Source of the DNA: Nitritalea halalkaliphila LW7
GTDB taxonomy: Bacteria > Bacteroidota > Bacteroidia > Cytophagales > Cyclobacteriaceae
Reading direction: 5' to 3'
Length of the DNA stretch: 64,000 bases
NCBI RefSeq assembly: GCF_000265075.1
Contig: NZ_AJYA01000020.1
Coordinates: 1-64,000, forward strand
The stretch's first letter is position 1, and each line of letters begins with the position of its first letter. The position numbers were made by a program, and so were the translations under genes. Below are positions 37,967 through 47,768 of the stretch, piece by piece. The notes beneath the pieces are model-generated. The model saw only the letters and a list, made by a program, of their open reading frames with translations, searched no databases and was not told the DNA's origin.

Positions 37967-39144
37967 ATGTTTATGCAGAAGTCTTCACTTTTTCCTCCTG
38001 AAATCATTAAGAGCACTGTAGAGGTGTACGATGCCCGAATCGGAGTGACCCAAAAATCCATTTACCTTTTATTAATCACGCTAATAGCAAGTGCACTCTT
38101 GGCACTACCGCTGGTACGAGTTGCGGTAAGCGTGGATGCTACTGGGGCCTTGCAGTCGGCAGTTCGTCCGAATATAGTGCAGCTGCCTCTTTCTGGTCGT
38201 GTACAAGAGGTATATGTGCACCAAAATGGAAAGGTGGAAGCGGGAGATTTACTGCTTTCCTTGGATGTTTCGGCCGTCAGATCTGAATTGGAGGAGCTAC
38301 GCCAAACTATGCGCTACCAAGAAAATGTCCAAGCAGATTTAATCTATCTACTGCGTGCCGCGACGGATCCGAATGAAGAGCACACGTTCCGAAGTAAACG
38401 AGTAGAAAACCAGTGGACAGCTTATCAGGCGCAACTTGTACAGCGTCAAAGCCCCATACGTAAAGCCCAGCGGGACTATGAGCGTGCCCAGAGCCTGTTT
38501 GCGGCGAAGGTTTTGCCTTTTGCTGAGTTCGATGAAGTGCAGGTACAGTACCAGCAGGAGCGTTTACTTTTTCAAGCCTATCAAGATCAAATGTTGGCAG
38601 AATTCGCCTCGCACTGGAGCAAACAGAACTGGAGATTTCCCGCATGAAACAACAAGAGGCACGCTTAGTGGCCAATGCCTCCATGCATCACGTTTACGCG
38701 GGCGTAGCGGGAAATCTCTTGCAAGTGGCAGACATCCGACCGGGAGATATGGTGCTGGCAGGCGAAAAAATAGCACAGATTTCGCCCCAAGAGACCCTTC
38801 GCGCACATGTACTCGTACCTGCCCAAGATATCGCATTTCTACAAGAAGGGCAGGAGGTATGGTTTCAGGTAGATGCCTTTCACCATCATATTTGGGGCCT
38901 TTTAAAAGGAAAGGTTCTCCAAATAGGCGCCGACCGGGAAATGTTTGGAGAACAGCAGGCGGGCTACTGGGTGGTATGTGCTCTGGACACAGAAGCGCTT
39001 TCGCGCAAAGATGGTACAGTAGGCGCCTTAAAAAAGGGCATGAACGTTCAGGCGCGCTTCCAAGTAGGAAAAAGGAGCCTCTGGCATCTATTGTATCAGC
39101 GTCTCGACCGCTGGTTTAGTCCTCATCAAGTACCTACGCACTAA
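37967..39144 (+). CDS. HlyD-family membrane fusion protein of a peptide exporter (frameshifted)
   Basis: About 390 residues, starting at MFMQKSSLFPPEII, the usual start of bacteriocin-exporter fusion proteins in this phylum. One membrane helix (about residues 30-50), a biotinyl-lipoyl-like domain (VQLPLSGRVQEVYVHQNGKV), an alpha-hairpin and an adapter barrel with GVAGNLLQVADIRPGDMV and PAQDIAFLQEGQEVWFQVD. The first frame stops at 38647 after losing homology near 38603, where the other frame reads IRLALEQTELEIS; one missing A in GAAATTC explains it. It spans the periplasm, linking the ABC exporter 12 nt downstream to an outer-membrane channel. Confidence 0.85.
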
Positions 39145-39155
39145 TTTTTTTCAGG

Positions 39156-41327
39156 ATGATACGCAAAGAGATTAAACAAAGAGATATAACCGACTGCGGA
39201 GCTGCTTGCCTAGCTCGGTGGCTGCTCATTACAAATTAAAGTTGTCTGTAGCTAAAATACGACAACTCGCTGCTACCAATAAAAAGGGCACTAGCGTTAT
39301 GGGCATGCTCCAAGCAACCGAGAAAATGGGCTTTTCTGCTAAGGGAGTACGGGGTAATGTGGCGGCATTACAAGAAATTAACTATCCCGCGATCGCTCAT
39401 GTGCAACTCAAAACTGGGCTTTTGCATTTCGTGGTGCTTTATCGGGTAGCAAAAGGTAAAGTGCATTATATGGATCCTGCAGACGGTTGCATGCATGTAG
39501 AGGAGCTACAATCATTTTCAGAAAAGTGGACAGGCGTACTTATTCTTTTAATGCCTCATGCTGATTTTCAGGCAGGAGATCTGACGGTTTCCATCTGGCA
39601 GCGCTTTCGCTACCTGCTGCGGCCACATCGTCCCGTACTTTTCCAAGCACTGATAGGAGCGATTCTTTATACGGTTCTGGGTTTAGCGTCTTCTCTGTAT
39701 GTACAAAAACTGGTCGACACTGTATTTGTCGGAGGAAATGTAGGTCTACTTAATATACTTTCGGTAGCGATGCTCCTGATTCTACTTTTTCAGATGGGCA
39801 TTGGCTTTTTGAAGAATCTTTTCGTTTTTAAAGTAGGTCAAAAGATAGATGCTCGGCTTATTCTCGCTATTACAAACATGTTTTGCGCCTGCCGCAAAGC
39901 TTTTTTGATTCTATGCGTGTGGGTGAAATCGTATCCCGAATCAATGATGCCGTTAAGATTCGACTTTTTATTAATGACACGCTTATCGGCTTGGTTGTTA
40001 ACGTTTGTGTCGTCCTTTTTTTCATTCGCTTTAATGCTGATTTTTTTATTGGAAGCTAGCACTTATCATGCTAGCAATTATTCCCATCTACAGCGTGCTC
40101 TACTTTATAACGAACGCCTTAAACAAGAAGACGGAGCGTAAGCTCATGGAGGATGGTGCTGAGCTGGATGCGCACCTCATTGAATCTTTAACAGGCATCG
40201 GTACGATCAAGCGATTCGGAGCAGAGTCCTTTGTAAGCATGAAAATGGAAACACGCTTCACAGATTTGTTAAACAGTGTTTACCGCTCCGGAATGGTGGG
40301 CTTTTTTACTGGTACAAGTTCTGAATTTGTGTCGCGTGGCTTCTCCCTACTTATCATGTGGGTGGGAGCTGGATATGTCTTGCAACAAGTCTTAACTCCG
40401 GGGGAATTGATGTCCTTCTATGCCTTAAGTGGCTATCTAACAGGGCCTATCAGTGCTTTAGTAGGTATGAATAAGACGATTCAAAATGCTTGGATAGCGG
40501 CCGATCGGCTATTTGAAATCATGGAGCTCACCGAAGAAGAAAAAGAAGCCGAAAGCACGCGCTATCCCTTACCTAAAGAGCCCATAGAGCGCATCCGATT
40601 TGAGCAGGTTCACTTTCGGTATGGTGCGAAAGCCCCTGTATTCACTGATTTTACAGCAGAATTTCAGGCAGGCAAAATCAGTGCCTTGGTCGGGGAGAGT
40701 GGCTCAGGTAAAAGTACTTTAATGGCGTTGCTCCAAGGAATTTATCCGATAGAAAAAGGAAAAATTTGGTTCGGCGGACATGAGTTACGCTACCTAACTC
40801 CGGAAAGTCTACGCGAACGCATCGCTGTGGTTCCTCAAGATGTGACCTTATTTGCTGGCGATTTATTAAGCAATATTGCACTTGGAGATTATCAGCCTGA
40901 TGTAGAGCGTGTGCTTGCCCTATGTCAGCGCTTAGGCATGGACAGTTTTATCGATGCACTTCCGCAGGGCCTAGCAACGCATGTCGGTGAACATGGTGCC
41001 ACTTTATCGGGCGGACAAAAACAACGTGTCGCTTTAGCACGAGCCCTGTATCGAGATCCTGAAATCATTATTTTGGACGAGGCAACTGCCGCTTTGGACG
41101 CGCATTCAGAACGCATTATTCAGGAGTGTTTACTTGCTTTAGCCCAAGAGGGAAAAACTATTTTATGCATTACGCATCGCCTGGCAGCGGTACAGCAATA
41201 CGATGAAATCTTTGTTTTAGAAGCTGGAAAGGTGGTTGAAAAAGGCCATCATCAGCGCTTAATCGCCCTACAAGGTATCTATTACGAAATGATTCGCAAG
41301 CAAGCTGTACTGTTTCAGGCCGCCTGA
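39156..41327 (+). CDS. C39 peptidase-containing ABC exporter (three frameshifts)
   Basis: About 724 residues. The N-terminal C39 domain has the catalytic cysteine in QRDITDCGAACLA and the histidine in LLHFVVLYRVAKGKV, with the PAD of YMDPADG. A six-helix ABC domain follows (starting near FRYLLRPHRPVLFQALI), then the nucleotide-binding domain: Walker A GESGSGKST, signature LSGGQKQRVALARAL, Walker B IIILDEATAALD and the H-loop in ITHRLAAV. Frames change near 39212 (after CLA), 39868 (restoring YYKHVLRLPQSFFDS) and 40059 (restoring LALIMLAIIP). It cleaves double-glycine leaders and exports the peptide. No precursor gene was found nearby. Confidence 0.88.
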
Positions 41328-41340
41328 ACCGATTAACCCA

Positions 41341-41607
41341 ATGCCTATGGAACTTTTTCTACAAATCGAGCGGATCAAATTCCTCAATCAACTCCTTCTT
41401 CAGGAAAATACAGGACCTCCCGAGGCGCTGGCGGCTCGGTTAGGTATCAGCCGCTCGAAACTTTATGCGATTCTGGAAGAACTACGGGATATCGGCTTGG
41501 AAATACAGTACTCGCGCAGAAGACAAACCTTTTATTTCCAAGAGGGAAGTCGACTGCAACTGGAGGTGCACATACGCATTATCAAGAAGAATAGAGCGTC
41601 AGCATAG
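41341..41607 (+). CDS. Small HTH protein next to the exporter
   Basis: An 88-residue protein with a winged helix-turn-helix: RIKFLNQLLLQENTG, then ALAARLGISRSKLYAILEE as the recognition unit, and a short wing. The rest is a basic tail (RIIKKNRAS). It starts 13 nt after the ABC gene and is probably in the same transcript, so a local regulator of exporter or precursor genes is likely. No ligand domain is present. Confidence 0.65.
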   Translation: MPMELFLQIERIKFLNQLLLQENTGPPEALAARLGISRSKLYAILEELRDIGLEIQYSRRRQTFYFQEGSRLQLEVHIRIIKKNRASA

Positions 41608-41689
41608 TTTATTTCCGCGTGGATCCGTATTCCTTTGGAAATGCGTCTGCGCGGATACCTATTACACAAAATGGGGTGATTTGTCGGCT

Positions 41690-42682
41690 CTATCCACCGA
41701 TAGTCGACATGGATTCAGTGACGACGCCACTGGCACGCAGTTGCTCTGCTTCGAAACCATCGCGGGCACGCTGCTGGAAAACATGCTTGAAGGTGTGTAA
41801 AAGTGTTTCATCAGAAGCTCCTGACCGCATCAAATCGCGCACTTGTAAGACAGGATCTCCATATAGACAGGTTTTTAGGTCACCTTGGGCCGTCATGCGG
41901 ATGCGATTACAGCTTCCACAGAAGGTTCTACTGAAGGCTGCGATAATGCCGAAATTGCCCTGAAAACCGGGAATTTCATAATTTGTGGATGTAGCTCCAG
42001 GCGATGATGGCAAGCGCTTCAAATGGGGATACGCTTCTTGAATATGGTTCAGAATCTTTTTATGTGTCCAGTGTAAGACGGGATAATGCTGCCCTTCTCC
42101 ATTAAATGGCATCTCCTCGATAAAACGCACAGACACAGGATGCGTTTTGGCTAAAGCCACCAGTGGAAGAATATCTTCGATGTTTTGGCCATCCATTACG
42201 ACGGTATTGATTTTTGTCTCGATACCGGCGGCTAAGAGCTTTTCCAAACAGTCCATCACGGCATAAAACTTATTACGTCTTGTGATGGCATAAAATCGAT
42301 CTGCATCCAGGGTGTCTAAGCTCAGATTTACACTTTTAATGCCCATAGCTTTCAGTTCAGCAATGTAGGGAGCCGTGAGCACACCATTGGTAGTGATGTT
42401 TACGGCCTCGATGCCTTTTAAGGCAGTAAGCTGATGTAAAAAGGGGACGAGCCCCTTCCGAACGAAGGGCTCGCCACCTGTGATGCGTACTTTGCTAACA
42501 CCATTTTCTGCCAATACACGACAAATGCGGAGCATTTCCTCATAGCTTAGAAGCGATTTTTTCGGAACGTAAGGCACTCCCTCCGCTGGCATGCAGTAAA
42601 AGCAGCGCAGATTACAGCGGTCCGTTACGGATAATCGCAAATAACTTATAGGTCTTCCGTGATTGTCGTATAAGGTATTCAT
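41690..42682 (-). CDS. moaA: GTP 3',8-cyclase MoaA
   Basis: A 330-residue radical SAM enzyme of molybdenum-cofactor synthesis, turning GTP into 3',8-cH2GTP together with MoaC. The N-terminal cluster is C23/C27/C30 in CNLRCFYC; the C-terminal cluster is CGSC...C in FCGSCNRIRMTAQGDLKTC; it ends in the conserved GG. Starts 2 nt after the FdhF-type gene, so it is part of the fdhD-fdhF-moaA operon. Ends convergent to the HTH gene. Confidence 0.95.
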   Translation of the reverse strand: MNTLYDNHGRPISYLRLSVTDRCNLRCFYCMPAEGVPYVPKKSLLSYEEMLRICRVLAENGVSKVRITGGEPFVRKGLVPFLHQLTALKGIEAVNITTNGVLTAPYIAELKAMGIKSVNLSLDTLDADRFYAITRRNKFYAVMDCLEKLLAAGIETKINTVVMDGQNIEDILPLVALAKTHPVSVRFIEEMPFNGEGQHYPVLHWTHKKILNHIQEAYPHLKRLPSSPGATSTNYEIPGFQGNFGIIAAFSRTFCGSCNRIRMTAQGDLKTCLYGDPVLQVRDLMRSGASDETLLHTFKHVFQQRARDGFEAEQLRASGVVTESMSTIGG

Positions 42683-42684
42683 GG

Positions 42685-44982
42685 TTAACTTTTTGCTTTT
42701 TCGATCGAAATGATGACTAACTTAGAAGTAGGTGTGTGGCTGTGGTCCGCCTTACTGCGAATCGGCACGAGCACATTGGTCTCCGGGAAATAAGTCGCCG
42801 TGCAGCGCTCAGGAATATCGAATGGAATGACTAGAAACTTATACGCAAAGCGCTTTTCGTCTTCATAATGTCCTACCAAATTCACCACATCCTTCGTCTT
42901 GAGGCCGGCTTTTTCCATATCCCTCGGATTCATAAAGATAACCCTTCTTTCATTATTCACCCCACGATACCGGTCATTCAAACCGTAAATGGTTGTATTA
43001 AACTGATCATGGCTGCGAATTGTCATCATCAGATACTGATCATCTGCTAGTCGAAGCTCCTGAGCCTTATTGATCGTAAAATGTGCTTTGCGGTCGGGCG
43101 TCGTGAAATCCCCCGTACGTGATCCATTTGGTAAGTAAAAGCCTCCTGGCTTACGCACCCGCTTATTGTAAGAATCAAATCCAGGAATAACAGCCTCTAT
43201 CGCATCCCGTATATGATCGTAATTCTGTACCATCTTGACCCAGTCTACTTTTTCGCTGCCTAAAAGCTTTTTGGCTAAACCTGCTACGATCGCAGGCTCA
43301 CTCAGCAGGGCTGCAGATGCTGGCTTTCTGTCTCCACGGGACATATGTACCACGCCCATAGAGTTTTCTACCGTCACGAATTGTGGCCCAGAAGCTTGCA
43401 TGTCTTCCTCTGAACGCCCTAAACAAGGCAAAATCAATGCAGTTTTCCCATGAATCAGATGACTTCTATTCGGCTTAGTAGAAACATGCACCGTCAGGTC
43501 GCAGTTCATTAGCGCCTTAGCCGTATAGTTGGTGTCTGGAGTAGCAGAAAGGAAATTGCCGCCCAGGCCAAAAAACACATCCGCTTCCCCAGCATACATC
43601 GCTTCTATAGCGCTTACAGTGTCATGACCATGGGCGCGAGGAGGCTCGAAACCAAACACACGGTGCAAGCTATCCAAGAATTCTGGCTTCGGTTTCTCCC
43701 AAATTCCCATCGTGCGGTCTCCCTGTACATTACTGTGACCACGGACAGGACAGGTCCCAGCACCTTTTTTGCCGATGCTGCCTTTCAGGAGAAGAATATT
43801 CACTAATTCGCGAATGTTATCCACGCTGTTTTTATGCTGTGTAAGTCCCATCGCCCAGCAGGCAATGATGTTCTTTTTGCTGCAAAGCAGCTCCGCAGTT
43901 TCCTGCACTAAATGGAAAGGTACCCCACTATCCGCTGCCAAAGCTTCTGCATCATAGCTGGCGATATCCGCATTCAAGGCCTCGAAACCTTCTGTTTTTT
44001 CTTGTATAAAATCATGATCAAAGACGCTACCCGGCTGTTCCTGCTCGCGGTCCCACATAAGTTTGAGCAGTGCTTTAAATAGGGAGACATCCCCGTTAAT
44101 GCGCACCTGAAGAAAAATATCCGTCAGCGGCGCACCCGTAAGCATACTTATTCCTTGCGGATTCTTAAAGTTCATCAACCCCACTTCCGGAAGTGGATTG
44201 ATCGACACGATCTTGATGCCCTTGGCCTTGGCTTCCTCCAGCGCAGAAAGCATACGCGGATGATTCGTTCCTGGATTTTGACCAGCGATCAAAATCACAT
44301 CAGCATGCTGAAAATCTTCTAATGTAACCGATCCCTTACCGATACCCACCGTCGTACTCAAGGCATAACCGCTGGACTCGTGGCACATGTTGGAACAGTC
44401 GGGCATGTTATTGGTGCCATACATGCGGATCATCAACTGATACAGGAAGGCCGCCTCATTCGATGCACGACCCGAAGTGTAGAAAATCGCGCGATCCGGT
44501 GAAGGAAGGCTTTTTAACTTATCTGCGATCAGCTGAAAAGCCTCATCCCACTGAATAGGTTCATAATGACTGGCGCCAGGGCGCAAAATCATAGGGTGGG
44601 TGATACGGCCAGATTTTCCCAGCTCATAATCTGTCCACTGCGTGAGCGCATGAACACTATGCTTTTTAAAGAACTCAGGATCAGCACGCTTAAGTGTTGC
44701 CTCCTCGGCTACAGCTTTGGCACCATTTTCACAGTACTCCGCTAAAAAAGAACGTTTTTCGTCAGGGTCGGGCCAGGCACATCCAGGACAGTCAAAACCG
44801 TTTTTTTGATTCAACTTGAATAGGGTAGCCAAACCACCAACACCCATTTCACTGACTACATGCTCGATCGCTACTTTGACGCCCATGAAGCCTGCCGCAG
44901 AGGTGGATGGCTTCTCTAAACGTATCTTTTCGAATTTCTCAGGCGGCTGTGCAGCCGGTATGTTTTTTTCAGTTACTGCCAT
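42685..44982 (-). CDS. FdhF/YdeP-family molybdopterin oxidoreductase
   Basis: A 765-residue enzyme of the DMSO-reductase superfamily, YdeP-type formate dehydrogenase-like branch. The N-terminal part has cysteines in NGFDCPGCAWPDP; pterin-contact segments follow: YTSGRASNEAAFLYQLM, DCSNMCHESSGYALSTTVG, LIAGQNPGTNHPRML and CPVRGHSNVQGDRTMG. It lies between fdhD and moaA and opposite an oxalate/formate transporter, so formate or a related C1 acid is a likely substrate; this branch is poorly characterised. It needs a bis-MGD cofactor, which the mobA/moa genes here could supply. Confidence 0.9.
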   Translation of the reverse strand: MAVTEKNIPAAQPPEKFEKIRLEKPSTSAAGFMGVKVAIEHVVSEMGVGGLATLFKLNQKNGFDCPGCAWPDPDEKRSFLAEYCENGAKAVAEEATLKRADPEFFKKHSVHALTQWTDYELGKSGRITHPMILRPGASHYEPIQWDEAFQLIADKLKSLPSPDRAIFYTSGRASNEAAFLYQLMIRMYGTNNMPDCSNMCHESSGYALSTTVGIGKGSVTLEDFQHADVILIAGQNPGTNHPRMLSALEEAKAKGIKIVSINPLPEVGLMNFKNPQGISMLTGAPLTDIFLQVRINGDVSLFKALLKLMWDREQEQPGSVFDHDFIQEKTEGFEALNADIASYDAEALAADSGVPFHLVQETAELLCSKKNIIACWAMGLTQHKNSVDNIRELVNILLLKGSIGKKGAGTCPVRGHSNVQGDRTMGIWEKPKPEFLDSLHRVFGFEPPRAHGHDTVSAIEAMYAGEADVFFGLGGNFLSATPDTNYTAKALMNCDLTVHVSTKPNRSHLIHGKTALILPCLGRSEEDMQASGPQFVTVENSMGVVHMSRGDRKPASAALLSEPAIVAGLAKKLLGSEKVDWVKMVQNYDHIRDAIEAVIPGFDSYNKRVRKPGGFYLPNGSRTGDFTTPDRKAHFTINKAQELRLADDQYLMMTIRSHDQFNTTIYGLNDRYRGVNNERRVIFMNPRDMEKAGLKTKDVVNLVGHYEDEKRFAYKFLVIPFDIPERCTATYFPETNVLVPIRSKADHSHTPTSKLVIISIEKAKS

Positions 44983-44996
44983 TGTATACTATCGAT

Positions 44997-45878
44997 TTAT
45001 CCTTGAATTTTTTCCTTAATTTCAACAGAAGTGAGACCCTCAATTCGTGCCGAATGCGTGTAGCTGTTCAATCTGCCGGCCTTATTAAAACCTAAAAGCG
45101 TTATTCCGGTGGCTTCTGCTAGCTGTACGGCTAAACTACTGGGGGCTCCGACAGCAGAAAGCACGGCAATTCCCGCACGTCCCGCTTTTTGGACCAGTTC
45201 AAAACTCGCCCTTCCGCTGACTTGTAGGAGCAAATTTGCCTCCGGCAAAACTCCAGCCTGAAAGCCAGCACCTATGACTTTATCCACGGCATTATGACGT
45301 CCCACATCTTCATGAACCACGATCAGCTGACCATCTGGCCGAAACAAACCTGCAGCATGAATGCCCCCACTGGCTGAAAAATTAGGTTGCGCAGCACGTA
45401 AACGATCAGGTAAAGACAATAAGAACTCAGAAGAAAACAGTTGCTCCTGCACGGGAATAAACGAACACTGCTGTTCCACAGCCTCTATGGAACTTTTACC
45501 GCAGACACCACAGCTGGAACTGGTATAAAAATTACGCTGTAAGCGAGCAGGATCGAACTGTAGCTCAGGAGCCAGTTCTACTCGGATGACATTCCCAAAC
45601 TGCTCTGGCTTTTCCACTCGCGTGCAGTGCTTGACAGAAAGAAGGTCGGAAGGTCTTTGAATGAGGCCCTCTGAATAAAGAAAACCCACGGCCAGAGCAG
45701 CATCTTCCCCAGGAGTCCGCATGGTCACAGCTAATGCTAGCTCCCGACGAAAGGGGAGCTCCCCATAGCCGAGCCGTATTTCTAAAGGTTCTTCTACAGC
45801 CACTAGGTCATCGAATATGTGACTCCCTTCGGTTGTCACCCGATGAATCCTATGGCGAAGTAAGCTATTTTGGGTCAT
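44997..45878 (-). CDS. fdhD: Formate dehydrogenase accessory sulfurtransferase FdhD
   Basis: A 293-residue FdhD. It hands sulfur from a cysteine desulfurase to the molybdenum cofactor, needed for formate dehydrogenase activity. The active-site loop SSCGVCGKSS carries both cysteines (CGVC), followed by the FSASGGIHAAGLF and HEDVGRHNAVDKVIGAG signatures. First gene of its operon; 14 nt before the oxidoreductase. Divergent from the OFA transporter across a 228-nt region with operator-like dyads. Confidence 0.95.
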   Translation of the reverse strand: MTQNSLLRHRIHRVTTEGSHIFDDLVAVEEPLEIRLGYGELPFRRELALAVTMRTPGEDAALAVGFLYSEGLIQRPSDLLSVKHCTRVEKPEQFGNVIRVELAPELQFDPARLQRNFYTSSSCGVCGKSSIEAVEQQCSFIPVQEQLFSSEFLLSLPDRLRAAQPNFSASGGIHAAGLFRPDGQLIVVHEDVGRHNAVDKVIGAGFQAGVLPEANLLLQVSGRASFELVQKAGRAGIAVLSAVGAPSSLAVQLAEATGITLLGFNKAGRLNSYTHSARIEGLTSVEIKEKIQG

Positions 45879-45985
45879 GTAAATAAAGTTACTGTAAATG
45901 CGTAAAAGACGCAGATAGACGAAAGTAAAATTACCGAACAGCCATCAATTATAATCCCTCATAATTATCGGATTACTAGAAAAGA

Positions 45986-45999
45986 TTGACATATATCAG
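45986..45999. promoter_or_regulatory. FNR/CRP-like site TTGAC-ATAT-ATCAG
   Basis: Close to the FNR consensus TTGAT-N4-ATCAA (8 of 10 consensus bases). It lies between fdhD and the OFA transporter, where oxygen- or redox-dependent control of formate genes would be expected. Confidence 0.35.
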
Positions 46000-46019
46000 T
46001 TATTTTCTGGCATGAAAAG

Positions 46020-46042
46020 TTAGTTACTTGCAATGTGACTAA
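46020..46042. promoter_or_regulatory. Dyad TTAGTTAC-N7-GTGACTAA before the OFA gene
   Basis: An inverted repeat with 7 of 8 arm bases paired and a 7-nt spacer, about 65 nt before the transporter start. Candidate site for a local regulator. Confidence 0.35.
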
Positions 46043-46106
46043 ACACACTAAACCAAGCTTATTTTCCATCACATCATGCATTCATTAACTCAAAAACAAT
46101 AAACCT

Positions 46107-47525
46107 ATGGGATTTCTTAGCTTTCTCGACCGGGAGAAAAGTATTGCCAAACCCGGTTACAGCCGCTGGCTCGTTCCGCCAGCTGCCCTTGCCATCCACC
46201 TCTGCATCGGTCAAATTTACGCCTACAGCGTTTTTAATGAGCCGATGACCCGTATCGTCGGAATAGATGCTCCTGCAGATGGGGATTGGCAACTGACCAC
46301 ATTGGGGTGGATATTCAGCATCGCCCTCTTCACCCTTGGGGCCAGCGCCGCCCTTTTTGGTAAGTGGCTTGAGAAAGCTGGCCCACGTAAAGCGATGTTC
46401 GTTGCGGCACTTTGCTTCGCCGGAGGCTTTTTGATTGCTTCTTTTGGTGTTTCTATTCATAACATTTGGCTTGTTTACCTCGGACACGGCGTCCTTGGTG
46501 GCATCGGCCTCGGTCTAGGCTACATTTCACCCGTATCTACCCTCATTAAATGGTTCCCAGACAGACCAGGACTTGCCACAGGAATGGCCATCATGGGCTT
46601 CGGTGGTGGTGCCATGGTCGCTTCCCCCTTATCTGTAAGCTTGATGGACTTTTTTGCCAGCAGCACCAGCACAGGTGTAGCCGAAACCTTCCTCACCATG
46701 GGCCTTATCTATTTCGTCTTCATGATGTTCGGTGTTTTTATGGTGCGGGTTCCCGCAAAGGACTGGAAGCCAGAAAACTATACGCCTCCAGCATCCACCA
46801 ACAAGATGATCACCAAAAACAACGTGGAAGCGGATGTCGCCATCAAGACCCCACAGTTTTACTTTCTTTTCGTGGTCCTTATGTTAAATGTAACAGCAGG
46901 AATCGGTGTTCTGGGCCAAGCCTCTGTGATGATCCAGGAGCTCTTTTCCGCCGACTCAGTAGGTGATAAAGCCATCGGTGCGGCTGCCGCCGCGGGTTTT
47001 GTGGGATTACTTTCGCTATTTAACATGGGCGGCCGCTTTTTCTGGAGCTCCATTTCAGATAAAATCGGAAGAAAAAATACCTATTCTATATTCTTTTTAC
47101 TCGGGGCCGTGCTCTACTTCGTCATTCCGTCACTTGGAAATTTAGGCTCCGCAGTACCCTTCATCATTGCGTTCTGCATCATTATTAGCATGTACGGTGG
47201 TGGCTTTGCCACGATCCCCGCTTACCTAAGAGACATGTTTGGCACCTTTGAAGTCGGCGCCATACACGGTAGACTCCTCTTAGCCTGGTCTTTGGCGGCC
47301 GTTTTCGGCCCAAGCCTAATCAATTATCTGCGCGCCTATCAAATCGAAACGGTCGGACTTCCAGCAGCTCAAGCCTATTCCTTCACCATGTACATCATGG
47401 CAGGATTACTTGTTATCGGTATGATAGCCAACCTGTTAGTCAAGCCAGTGGATGCGAAATACCACATGAAAGAAAAGGATGCTACTGCTTCTTCTACACC
47501 AAAACTTCAAACTGCGAAATCATGA
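46107..47525 (+). CDS. OFA-family oxalate/formate antiporter-type MFS transporter
   Basis: A 472-residue MFS protein with 12 predicted membrane segments. Typical OFA features are LAIHLCIGQIYAYSVFNEPM in helix 1, GKWLEKAGPRKAMF in the 2-3 loop, and GGIGLGLGYISPVSTLIKWF in helix 4. Its stop overlaps the ATG of a 42-residue small protein by 4 nt. Facing the fdhD-fdhF operon, it probably carries formate, oxalate or a related acid across the inner membrane. Confidence 0.92.
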   Translation: MGFLSFLDREKSIAKPGYSRWLVPPAALAIHLCIGQIYAYSVFNEPMTRIVGIDAPADGDWQLTTLGWIFSIALFTLGASAALFGKWLEKAGPRKAMFVAALCFAGGFLIASFGVSIHNIWLVYLGHGVLGGIGLGLGYISPVSTLIKWFPDRPGLATGMAIMGFGGGAMVASPLSVSLMDFFASSTSTGVAETFLTMGLIYFVFMMFGVFMVRVPAKDWKPENYTPPASTNKMITKNNVEADVAIKTPQFYFLFVVLMLNVTAGIGVLGQASVMIQELFSADSVGDKAIGAAAAAGFVGLLSLFNMGGRFFWSSISDKIGRKNTYSIFFLLGAVLYFVIPSLGNLGSAVPFIIAFCIIISMYGGGFATIPAYLRDMFGTFEVGAIHGRLLLAWSLAAVFGPSLINYLRAYQIETVGLPAAQAYSFTMYIMAGLLVIGMIANLLVKPVDAKYHMKEKDATASSTPKLQTAKS

Positions 47526-47650
47526 AAAATTCAGAACAGCATTCCCAGACATCCCCTATATGGATCGCCCTCGCTTGGGGATTTGTAAGCATTCCACTGC
47601 TCTGGGGCGTAGGACAAGTTTTTCTGAAAACACTCGCGATTTTTCAGTAA
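47522..47650 (+). CDS. MFS transporter small subunit (42 residues)
   Basis: Easily missed: M-KNSEQHSQT then SPIWIALAWGFVSIPLLWGV and GQVFLKTLAIFQ. One membrane helix with the W-G-V--T--K-L-A-F pattern of the small protein that accompanies OFA-family transporters in many Bacteroidota and Proteobacteria. Start codon overlaps the transporter stop (ATGA), so the two are translated together and probably form a complex in the inner membrane. Ends 35 nt before a strong terminator. Confidence 0.8.
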   Translation: MKNSEQHSQTSPIWIALAWGFVSIPLLWGVGQVFLKTLAIFQ

Positions 47651-47684
47651 AACGTAAAACTTAGCTTTACCCTATTTTGGACAT

Positions 47685-47718
47685 AAAAAAGGATGTATCT
47701 TTGGTACATCCTTTTTTT
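47685..47718 (+). terminator. Strong terminator after the OFA operon
   Basis: 13-bp stem AAAAAAGGATGTA/TACATCCTTTTTT with a 7-nt loop and T-run. It separates the transporter pair from the regulator-mobA-moaCB operon. Confidence 0.88.
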
Positions 47719-47768
47719 GATACAGGAAAACCCTGCGTCCATTAAGGAGTTTAATGAAATAAAAAAAC

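Noticed and set aside
39850-40080. Programmed frameshifting in the ABC exporter
   Set aside because: Three shifts in one gene, at unlike sequences, with no slippery heptamer and downstream structure, fit sequence errors better.
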